A DNA stretch of 11,440 nucleotides from Thermodesulfovibrio sp. (lineage in GTDB: Bacteria; Nitrospirota; Thermodesulfovibrionia; Thermodesulfovibrionales; JdFR-85): contig JALUSH010000128.1 in assembly GCA_027016675.1 (NCBI GenBank), positions 1 through 11,440 of the forward strand, in the 5' to 3' direction. A model generated the notes under the pieces. It made no database searches. It was not told the DNA's origin and saw only the letters and a list, made by a program, of their open reading frames with translations. Each line of letters opens with the position of its first letter. Positions within the stretch are counted from its first letter, which is position 1. The position numbers and the translations under genes were made by a program. Below are positions 1 to 5,535 of the stretch, one piece after another.

Positions 1-10
1 ATTTTAAACC

Positions 11-39
11 TTGCAATATTCATGATTTATTAATATAAT
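11..39 (+). promoter_or_regulatory. Sigma70-type promoter of the M23 peptidase gene, probably leaderless
   Basis: A -35-like TTGCAA lies at 11-16. A 17-base spacer separates it from a perfect -10 TATAAT at 34-39. The usual initiation distance puts the transcript start at about 46, the A of the ATG. There is no GGAGG-like sequence before that ATG, which is preceded only by ATACCC. The spacing and hexamers are seen directly; leaderless initiation is inferred. Confidence 0.6.
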
Positions 40-45
40 ATACCC

Positions 46-1326
46 ATGAAAATGAAAAAACTGTTACTGATATTACTAATAGGATTTGTTTTTATTATTT
101 CTTTAATTTTTAACAATAACCTTTCTGGCAGAGAAACACCACCGACCTTCCCAGGACATCCAGTTATTTTAGAGGTTCCTCAAATTAATGAGATTGTAGG
201 GTTTGTCAAATATGGAGAGTCCCTCTTTGATATATTCAAAAAACATGGATTAGACCTAAATTATCTTGACAGTATTGTAAGGTCCTCAAGGAAGGTCTAT
301 AACCTTTTCAAAATGCTGCCAGGACGCTCCTATATCATCAACACCTTCGTATATCCTGATGGTAATAGAGAGTTGAGTTCTTTTAAATATGCTATTGATG
401 ACAGCAAATTCTTACAGGTTGTTAATCTGGGAGATAGATTCAAGGCAAGGAAAATAGAGATTAAATACAAAGAAAGGCCCGCCCTGATTACAGGTACGAT
501 AGAGGACAATCTTATAAATGCGGTTGGTGATACGCGGGAGCATCTCAAAATTGCTTATGAGCTTGCAGAGATATTTGAATCAGAGATAGACTTTGTAACA
601 GAGCTCCGAAAGGGTGACCGTTTTACAGTCCTGGTTGAAGAACTCTGGCATGATAATGCCTTCAAGGGATATGGCGAAATAATTGCTGCAGAGTTTGTAA
701 ATAATGGTAAAAGATTTGAGGCCTACAGATATGAACTGGATGGAAGGGCATACTATTTTGACTCAAAGGGCCGTTCATTGAAAAAGGCCCTGATGAGGGC
801 ACCTTTGAGGTTCAGGTATATAAGTTCGGGTTTCAGTTACAGAAGAAAGCATCCCATACTGAAGACATATAGAGCCCATCTTGGTGTTGACTATGCTGCA
901 CCTGCTGGTACACCTGTCTCTGCAGCAGGAAATGGCACTGTAAAATACGCAGGGTGGAAGGGACACTATGGGAAGTGTGTTATTATTCGTCACCCCAATG
1001 GATATGTAACCTATTATGGCCATCTATCAAGGATCAAGCGTGGTATAAGAAGAGGGGTAAGGGTTGTGCAGGGCCAGATAATAGGTTATGTAGGAGCTAC
1101 AGGAATGGCTACAGGTCCACATCTGGATTACAGGGTGAAAAAATACGGCAAATTTATCAATCCACTGAGAATGAGGGTGCCCAGGGACAGGCCTGTACCT
1201 AAAAAATACATGGCTGATTTTAAAAGATATGTTACGCAGATAAATAACATAGTTGCTTCTTTGAAGGAACAGCAGAAACAACTGTATGCTTCCAGATCTG
1301 TGAATAGTGATCTCAGAAAAGATTAA
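46..1326 (+). CDS. M23 family metallopeptidase (MepM/LytM-like peptidoglycan endopeptidase)
   Basis: Predicted envelope zinc peptidase of 426 residues that would cut peptide cross-links in peptidoglycan. Residues 1-25 form a signal peptide or anchor (KMKK followed by a long hydrophobic run). A LysM/OapA-like segment spans about 50-100 (VKYGESLFDIFKKHGLDL) and a Csd3-like middle region about 145-250. The LytM domain covers about 255-380. Its first motif is H278-LGV-D282, followed by YYGHLS with H326 and then GPHLDYRV with H359. The second His of the usual HxH motif is Asp361; I recall similar HLD variants in M23 proteins from other phyla, so this may be a working zinc ligand. A charged helical tail (about 385-426) ends the protein. 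Met3 is an alternative start; neither start has a ribosome binding site. The stop overlaps the convergent cupin gene by 4 bp. Confidence 0.9.
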   Translation: MKMKKLLLILLIGFVFIISLIFNNNLSGRETPPTFPGHPVILEVPQINEIVGFVKYGESLFDIFKKHGLDLNYLDSIVRSSRKVYNLFKMLPGRSYIINTFVYPDGNRELSSFKYAIDDSKFLQVVNLGDRFKARKIEIKYKERPALITGTIEDNLINAVGDTREHLKIAYELAEIFESEIDFVTELRKGDRFTVLVEELWHDNAFKGYGEIIAAEFVNNGKRFEAYRYELDGRAYYFDSKGRSLKKALMRAPLRFRYISSGFSYRRKHPILKTYRAHLGVDYAAPAGTPVSAAGNGTVKYAGWKGHYGKCVIIRHPNGYVTYYGHLSRIKRGIRRGVRVVQGQIIGYVGATGMATGPHLDYRVKKYGKFINPLRMRVPRDRPVPKKYMADFKRYVTQINNIVASLKEQQKQLYASRSVNSDLRKD

Positions 1327-1652
1327 TGATGACCTCCAGTGGAATGCCCACCGGCTATAACATACACCCCTTCAGTATCACCGATGTTTTCTATAAAACA
1401 GACATGTTCTCCATCAACATGAATTGCCTGCCCCTTTTTCAGTATAACATCGCAATCTCCATACAATCTGAACTCACCTTCTAATACAAGGAGGATTTCT
1501 TCATGTCCCTTCCCTGGCTTTAAAAGACGGTCTTTTTCACCAGGTGCTATTACACCGTAAATCATATAACAGGCATGAGAACCTGTTTCATCGTAGCCAA
1601 GTATATACTCGCTACCATCTTTGACCTTTTCCATTACATTGAACACCTTCAT
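1323..1652 (-). CDS. Small single-domain cupin protein with a His-rich C-terminus
   Basis: A 109-residue cupin_2-type beta-barrel protein with no recognised substrate. Cupin motif 1 is GKGHEEILLVLEGEF at about 47-61, with H50 and acidic E51/E52. The first His of the classical HxH pair is absent. Motif 2 is GQAIHVDGEHVCFIEN at about 74-89, with H78 and H83. The last residues, GGHSTGGHH, form a His cluster that may add metal ligands. There is no signal peptide, so the protein should be cytoplasmic. The ATG is preceded by GGAGG at 1659-1663 with a 6-base spacer. The protein could be a metal-dependent small-molecule enzyme or a ligand sensor; the sequence does not decide this. It is a lone gene between two plus-strand genes, and both its neighbours differ from it in strand. 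Confidence 0.75.
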   Translation of the reverse strand: MKVFNVMEKVKDGSEYILGYDETGSHACYMIYGVIAPGEKDRLLKPGKGHEEILLVLEGEFRLYGDCDVILKKGQAIHVDGEHVCFIENIGDTEGVYVIAGGHSTGGHH

Positions 1653-1830
1653 ATCAGTCCTCCACAGAAGTATTCCTGATTATAATATAGCATATCAGAA
1701 TCCAGAAGGAATAATATTTTGTCATAAATTAGCAATAAAATCTCTAAAAAACTCTCTCCTTAAAGTGCCCATAATAGCAGATAGACAATTTTGCTGTGAA
1801 GATTTTTCAAGGCTAACCTCAGGTTGAAGC

Positions 1831-1860
1831 TTGCAATACAGCCAGAACAAAGGTTAAACT
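1831..1860 (+). promoter_or_regulatory. Candidate leaderless promoter of queF
   Basis: TTGCAA at 1831-1836 is followed 18 bases later by a weak -10, TAAACT (1855-1860, 4 of 6 matches). Six bases then lead to the ATG, the same distance as at the M23 gene. The octamer TTGCAATA is shared with that promoter. The only SD-like string, AAAGG at 1849-1853, is 13 bases from the ATG, which is too far for normal use. The weak -10 keeps confidence modest. Confidence 0.4.
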
Positions 1861-1866
1861 CTATAT

Positions 1867-2250
1867 ATGAAATATGGCGAGCAGGCTATAAATGAGGTGG
1901 TTCTTGAGAGCTGGGACAACCCCTATCCCGACAGGGACTATGAGATAAACATAACATTCCCTGAGTTTACATGCCTCTGTCCAAGGTCAGGATATCCAGA
2001 TTTTGCAACCATCAGGATACGTTATATTCCGGAGAAGAAGATCGTGGAACTAAAGTCTCTGAAACTGTATCTGAATTCCTTCAGGAGCCAGTATGTATCT
2101 CACGAGGAGGCAACCAACAGGATATACGATGATATAAAAAACCTCCTCAATCCAAGGTTCCTCGAGGTGATAGGAGATTTTAACCCCAGGGGAAATGTAA
2201 AGACCATAATAAAGGTCAGCAGTGAGCTTGAAGAAAAAGAAGTTGATTAA
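1867..2250 (+). CDS. queF: NADPH-dependent 7-cyano-7-deazaguanine (preQ0) reductase QueF
   Basis: Reduces the nitrile of preQ0 to the amine of preQ1 in queuosine tRNA modification (EC 1.7.1.13), in the cytoplasm. At 127 residues it is the short, unimodular (YkvM-type) form of the tunnelling fold. The sequence shows PEFTCLCP, where C38 aligns with the nucleophile that forms the thioimide adduct. PDF supplies the proton-donor Asp45. The QueF signature ELKSLKLYL spans 61-69, and H79-E80 match the His-Glu pair of the substrate pocket. An additional Cys, C36, lies two residues before the nucleophile. No other queuosine gene is in the window, and no preQ1 aptamer is recognisable upstream. The stop overlaps the convergent cyclase gene by 4 bp. 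Confidence 0.95.
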   Translation: MKYGEQAINEVVLESWDNPYPDRDYEINITFPEFTCLCPRSGYPDFATIRIRYIPEKKIVELKSLKLYLNSFRSQYVSHEEATNRIYDDIKNLLNPRFLEVIGDFNPRGNVKTIIKVSSELEEKEVD

Positions 2251-3467
2251 TCCATTTTCAGACAGACTGTTCTGTTTCTCCCCTCGGACTTGGCTTTATA
2301 CAATGCAAAATCTGCTGTTTTTATAATCATACTCCTGTCCAACCCTTTATGCGGCACAGTGCCTGTTACACCAATACTCAGAGTGATAACACCTTCAGGA
2401 TTGGCCTTTGGATTGGATATCTGGAGGTCTTTAATAGTCAACCTGATCTCTTCAGCAATCTTTAAGGCATCCTCAATAGATGTTCCTGACAGCAGAATAG
2501 CAAACTCTTCCCCTCCGTATCTGGCCACGATGTCTCCTGGCCGATCTCCGAATTCCTTCAAAACCGTAGCTACTTTAACAAGGCAATCATCACCTGCCTG
2601 GTGTCCGAAGTTGTCATTGAAGAGTTTGAAATGATCTATGTCAATAATCAGTAGTGATATGGGATAGATATATCGCTGGGCTCTGTTACATTCCTTTTCA
2701 AAGGCCTCCTCAAAGGCACGGCGATTTGCGATATTGGTCAAACTGTCAAGATAGGAAAGCCTCTGGAGTCTCAGATTTGCCTCTTTTAGTTCTTTCTTTT
2801 CAATATTCAGAAGAATGGTCTGGAGAAAGTCTTTCCGTCTGTATTTCTCCAGCAGATATCCTGCTATAATGCCAATAATATTTGTTGCAAAGAGACCAAA
2901 AATGTTGTTTAATAGCATGGGTGTTTGCAGTTTTATCAAAGAGGATGATGTGAAAGAATAGACCAATGTTACTGCAAGAGAGGAGGCTGTGGCGTATCTA
3001 AGCCGTAGACCAGTAAATGTATATCCGTATATGATTACAAGTACCAGCCCGGAGTAATACATCTGGCTGGCATCATGGGTTATTAAAAGTATTGCCGTTA
3101 AGCCGCTTCCCACTGCAAAAATAGCCAGTGAGTAAAGGAGTTGCAGATATCTCGTAGTTCTTGAATAATAGGAATATATTAAAACGAATAATAAAAGAGG
3201 GCTTACAATAATATATCTGATAGTCCACATCTTATTCAGTATCTCCGGAAAGACAAGGGCATCGAGTATTCCAAAGGAGCAAAAGATAAGAAGACCTGCT
3301 ACGAGGGAGATGCGTATATGATTCAGGATACTGGAATTATAATACTGCCGGAATATCTTTTCCAGAGGCTCTGAAAACTTGAGGCGATGCAGTCCGTTGC
3401 TGAATTCCTTTTCGATTAACTCTCTTCTATCAATACCCTCTGAACTTATGATATCTATTATATCCAC
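2247..3467 (-). CDS. Membrane-bound GGDEF diguanylate cyclase
   Basis: Makes cyclic di-GMP from two GTP at the inner membrane (406 residues). After a cytoplasmic N-terminal helix (1-48), about six hydrophobic segments lie near 50-72, 84-101, 106-130, 136-153, 158-178 and 186-206. A charged coiled-coil linker follows (208-238), then the GGDEF domain from YLDSLTNIANRR (239-250) to the end. The active site is GGEEF (318-322). The metal-binding Asp lies in IDIDHFK and the family motif GHQAGDD is present. The inhibitory I-site RPGD (309-312) sits exactly five residues before GGEEF, so product inhibition is expected. No EAL or HD-GYP domain is present. The start is GTG inside an 11-bp tandem repeat with only a weak AGGTG as ribosome site, so the N-terminus is uncertain. 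It lies 26 bp after trpF and is probably the last gene of the operon. Confidence 0.9.
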   Translation of the reverse strand: MDIIDIISSEGIDRRELIEKEFSNGLHRLKFSEPLEKIFRQYYNSSILNHIRISLVAGLLIFCSFGILDALVFPEILNKMWTIRYIIVSPLLLFVLIYSYYSRTTRYLQLLYSLAIFAVGSGLTAILLITHDASQMYYSGLVLVIIYGYTFTGLRLRYATASSLAVTLVYSFTSSSLIKLQTPMLLNNIFGLFATNIIGIIAGYLLEKYRRKDFLQTILLNIEKKELKEANLRLQRLSYLDSLTNIANRRAFEEAFEKECNRAQRYIYPISLLIIDIDHFKLFNDNFGHQAGDDCLVKVATVLKEFGDRPGDIVARYGGEEFAILLSGTSIEDALKIAEEIRLTIKDLQISNPKANPEGVITLSIGVTGTVPHKGLDRSMIIKTADFALYKAKSEGRNRTVCLKMD

Positions 3468-3481
3468 ACCATATCCACACC
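3461..3481 (-). repeat. 11-bp tandem duplication over the cyclase start codon
   Basis: On the plus strand TATCCACACC occurs at 3461-3470 and again at 3472-3481 (period 11). On the coding strand the repeated unit GGTGTGGATAT supplies both the weak SD-like GGTG and the GTG start. The two GTG copies are 11 bases apart, so they are in different frames; only the copy at 3465-3467 opens the cyclase frame. Confidence 0.8.
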
Positions 3482-3493
3482 TATCTAAACGGA

Positions 3494-4102
3494 TTATGCA
3501 CTCTTTGCCCTATGAATAAAAAGGCGCAGCTTTTCTGGGTCCTTTTTGCCTTTTTCTGTCTCTACCCCACTGCTTACATCAACTGCATAGGGGCGTACTT
3601 TTTTGACGGCATCTGACACATTATCCGGGGTAAGACCACCTGCGAGGATCACAGGGCCATACTGCTTTGCCTCAATGGCAATATCCCAGTTGAAGATCTG
3701 GCCTGTGCCACCAGGCACCTCAGGGTCATAGGCATCAAGAAGGTAGGCTGATGCTTTATAATGTTTAATTTCATCAAGGTCTCTAATGTCCCTGATCCGG
3801 AACGCCTTGATTACCCGTGGGAAAAGGAAACACTCCTCCTGGGGTTCATCTCCATGAAGCTGGACAACATCAAGACCTGTATACTCCAATACCTCTTTTA
3901 TCTCCTGAGGTGGGGCATTCACGAATACACCAACAGTTGTAATAAAGGGTGGCAGATGCGCGACTATCTCTTTGACAATCTCTGGAAAGACATGCCTTGG
4001 GCTTCCTTCGTAGAAGACAAAACCAAGTGCATCAGCCCCACATTCTACTGCCCTGAGAGCGTCGGAAAGGTTTGTTATACCGCATATCTTTACCCTTGTC
4101 AT
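3494..4102 (-). CDS. trpF: Phosphoribosylanthranilate isomerase
   Basis: Catalyses the Amadori rearrangement of N-(5-phosphoribosyl)anthranilate to CdRP in tryptophan synthesis (EC 5.3.1.24). It is a single cytoplasmic TIM barrel of 202 residues, the usual length. MTRVKICGIT opens the chain, with C7 as the general base. GFVFYEGSPRHV, VQLHGDE and FRIRD follow. LLDAYDP carries Asp123, which aligns with the catalytic acid, and GGTGQIFNW, LAGGLTPDNV and VDVSSGVE complete the phosphate-binding end. The frame is open upstream to a GTG at 4192, but that extra stretch overlaps the preceding gene and does not resemble TrpF. The ATG at 4102 lies one base after the upstream stop (TAAGATG), with only a GGA as SD, so translation is probably coupled. 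No other trp gene is in the window. Confidence 0.95.
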   Translation of the reverse strand: MTRVKICGITNLSDALRAVECGADALGFVFYEGSPRHVFPEIVKEIVAHLPPFITTVGVFVNAPPQEIKEVLEYTGLDVVQLHGDEPQEECFLFPRVIKAFRIRDIRDLDEIKHYKASAYLLDAYDPEVPGGTGQIFNWDIAIEAKQYGPVILAGGLTPDNVSDAVKKVRPYAVDVSSGVETEKGKKDPEKLRLFIHRAKSA

Positions 4103-4103
4103 C

Positions 4104-4775
4104 TTATCCGATAAGGTCTCTGTGGAGGACAACTCCGTACTCTTTTTTAAGGGATTCAATATAGGATTTGAGTATCCGATTTTTCTTGTCACGAAGCAAT
4201 GCCTTTTTTAATGCCTTTATAAGCTCCTCATTCTGACCTTTGAAATCACCAAGTTCCTCTTCAGATATTGTAACAGGCTCCTCTATGAGAGCACGCAATT
4301 TTTTAACAAGCAGTTCTTTTCTTTTCATATTCTCATAATACGCAGGTGTCAATCTGTTTAGCTGGAGGGTTCTTATATAAATATCCCTGTTAAATTTTCC
4401 ATTTCGCTGGAAGGCAGGCTCATGCATAATAGCCTCCTGTAACTCCCTGTCTGTGACTTTAAGCCCAATCTCCCTTGCTCTTATATAAAGAAGGTGTTCC
4501 TCAAGGACTGTCTCAAGAGCTTTCTCCTTCAGGTTCAGCTTTTTCTCCAACTCGTCATTGAATTGATCTTTGTAGATATCCTTGTAAAATTCTCTTAAGT
4601 TATCATAGACACGCCAGTATTCATTAATATGGATTTTGTCTTTTTTCCCTATCTCTACAACTACCGGATTCTGATTTTTGTCTATAGGCCCTACATAGAA
4701 GAAGATAAAGGAAATGATTACAAGGAAAAAGAATACATAGAAGAATTTAGCATGCTTTCTCATAAAATAGAGCAT
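4104..4775 (-). CDS. Membrane-anchored SurA/PpiD N-terminal-domain protein lacking the parvulin domain
   Basis: Predicted periplasmic chaperone of 223 residues, tethered by one N-terminal membrane helix (about 10-29). The short flank MRKHAK before it fits an N-in orientation. The chaperone helices span about 50-165. They include FQRNGKFNRDIYIRTLQL and LTPAYYENMKRKELLVKKL, close in pattern to the PpiD N-terminal domain. After EEPVTISEEEL (165-175) the chain passes through a short linker to ALLRDKKNRILKSYIESLKK (about 192-211), which resembles the helix that normally follows the isomerase lobe in SurA and PrsA. The roughly 90-residue rotamase domain expected between these parts is absent. The start has an AAGGGGG ribosome site with 7-base spacing. 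It likely assists folding of exported proteins without isomerase activity; function is inferred. Confidence 0.75.
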   Translation of the reverse strand: MLYFMRKHAKFFYVFFFLVIISFIFFYVGPIDKNQNPVVVEIGKKDKIHINEYWRVYDNLREFYKDIYKDQFNDELEKKLNLKEKALETVLEEHLLYIRAREIGLKVTDRELQEAIMHEPAFQRNGKFNRDIYIRTLQLNRLTPAYYENMKRKELLVKKLRALIEEPVTISEEELGDFKGQNEELIKALKKALLRDKKNRILKSYIESLKKEYGVVLHRDLIG

Positions 4776-4795
4776 TTATAAACCCCCTTGTCAAT

Positions 4796-5197
4796 CTAAT
4801 ATCTATTTGAAAAATAATCTTCAAGGATATCCTTATGGTCAAATACTATGTTGTCTGGAAGATTATCTCTTTGAAAGATACCAACATCTTTAGCATCATC
4901 CCCTGCCTTAGGCGTGCCTTTAGCTTTTGCAATATATACGGTTGTGATGGTATGGAAGCGAGGGTCTCTTCCAGGCTTAGAGTATGTATGGAATTGTCTG
5001 ATTAATTCTATATCAAGCCCTGTTTCCTCTTTTGCCTCCCTTACAGCAGCATCCTCAAGGCTTTCATTGTAATCCACAAATCCACCAGGTAAGGCCCAGC
5101 CATGAGGTGGATTTTTTCTTTTCACAAGAACCACTCCTCCATTGATCTCTATAATAATATCCACAGTGGGAAAGGGATTTCTGAACTCCCTCTCCAT
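4796..5197 (-). CDS. Nudix hydrolase (ADP-ribose pyrophosphatase-like)
   Basis: A 133-residue cytoplasmic Nudix hydrolase, cleaving a nucleoside diphosphate linked to another moiety using divalent metal. The Nudix box is complete from G39 to L61 and fits GX5EX7REUXEEXGU: G39, E45, R53-E54, E57-E58 and G60. The N-terminal FRNPFPTVDIIIE and the WALPGGFVD approach resemble the ADP-ribose pyrophosphatase group (COG1051 type). Substrate choice cannot be fixed from sequence, and 8-oxo-dGTP or another NDP-sugar is possible. It starts three bases after the hfq stop, with AGAGGAA inside the end of hfq as ribosome site at about 8-base spacing, so it is co-transcribed with hfq. Confidence 0.9.
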   Translation of the reverse strand: MEREFRNPFPTVDIIIEINGGVVLVKRKNPPHGWALPGGFVDYNESLEDAAVREAKEETGLDIELIRQFHTYSKPGRDPRFHTITTVYIAKAKGTPKAGDDAKDVGIFQRDNLPDNIVFDHKDILEDYFSNRY

Positions 5198-5200
5198 CTC

Positions 5201-5437
5201 TTATTCCTCTTCTCTTTGTGGCTGGAAGTGGAAATCCCCTTCAGGTATTATAGTTGATACAGCATGCTTGTAAATCATCTGGAGGCTTGTTTCTTTTAAC
5301 AGGATTACAAAGTTGTCGAACCCCTTAATAATACCTTTAAGCCGTACACCATTTGTCAGGTAAACCACAACAGTCGTCTTTTCTTTTCTCAACTGATTTA
5401 AAAAACTATCCTGGAGTTTCTGGTTAGTATTTCCCAT
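5201..5437 (-). CDS. hfq: RNA chaperone Hfq
   Basis: A 78-residue Sm-like protein that forms a ring hexamer and pairs small RNAs with mRNAs. Sm1 reads QDSFLNQLRKEK through VVVYLTNGVRLKGIIKGFDNFVILL (9-47), and Sm2 is MIYKHAVSTIIP (54-65). Proximal-face residues Q9, F43 and K57-H58 match the U-binding pocket of E. coli Hfq with an offset of one. Distal-face Y26 and G30 are kept. The rim has R17, K18 and K20, so sRNA-mRNA annealing should be functional. The tail is short and acidic (QPQREEE), unlike the long E. coli tail. The ribosome site AAGGAG at 5445-5450 has 7-base spacing. An extended -10 motif and a small hairpin precede it. It heads a set with the Nudix gene, the chaperone gene, trpF and the cyclase gene, rather than the miaA-hfq-hflX order of enterobacteria. 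Confidence 0.97.
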   Translation of the reverse strand: MGNTNQKLQDSFLNQLRKEKTTVVVYLTNGVRLKGIIKGFDNFVILLKETSLQMIYKHAVSTIIPEGDFHFQPQREEE

Positions 5438-5466
5438 CGCCTCGCTCCTTTTTGGAATTGTATTTA

Positions 5467-5478
5467 AGCCAAAAGGCT
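5467..5478 (-). other. Small hairpin at the predicted 5' end of the hfq mRNA
   Basis: On the coding strand AGCC-TTTT-GGCT can form a 4-bp stem with a 4-base loop. If the promoter call is right, the transcript begins at or next to its first base. The sequence after it is A-rich (AAATACAATTCCAAAAAGG) and leads into the ribosome site. There is no following T-run, so it does not look like a terminator for the upstream sensor gene. Confidence 0.35.
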
Positions 5479-5485
5479 ATCTGGT

Positions 5486-5494
5486 ATTTTAGCA
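5486..5494 (-). promoter_or_regulatory. Extended -10 promoter of hfq
   Basis: On the minus strand TGCTAAAAT (TGN plus a 5-of-6 -10 box) lies in the 98-bp gap before hfq. TTGCTT at 5511-5516 could be a poor -35 with an over-long 19-base spacer. The same TGC-plus-hexamer layout is seen before rpmE (TGCTATAAT). The predicted start is about 5478-5479, giving a leader of about 41 bases. Confidence 0.45.
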
Positions 5495-5535
5495 TAAAAG
5501 CGATATTATTAAGCAAAAGGATAAAGAAACAGATA

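Noticed and set aside
1664..1707. Sigma70 promoter for the cupin gene at TATAAT (minus strand, 1679-1684)
   Set aside because: The -10 is good, but no -35 scores above 2 of 6 at 16-18 bases and there is no TGN extension, so I did not list it.
1664..1866. preQ1 riboswitch upstream of queF
   Set aside because: A small AACC-TCA-GGTT hairpin inside a GGCT/AGCC pair is present at 1811-1843. I could not match the preQ1-I or preQ1-II consensus with its A-rich tail, and the likely leaderless start lies downstream of it.
4103..4192. 30-residue N-terminal extension of TrpF from GTG 4192
   Set aside because: The segment overlaps the end of the chaperone gene, has no family similarity, and the ATG at 4102 gives the standard MTRVKICGIT start.
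5438..5535. Frameshifted HATPase_c remnant after the HisKA protein
   Set aside because: Only 98 bp separate the stop from hfq, too short for the domain, and no N- or G-box-like residues are encoded there in any frame.
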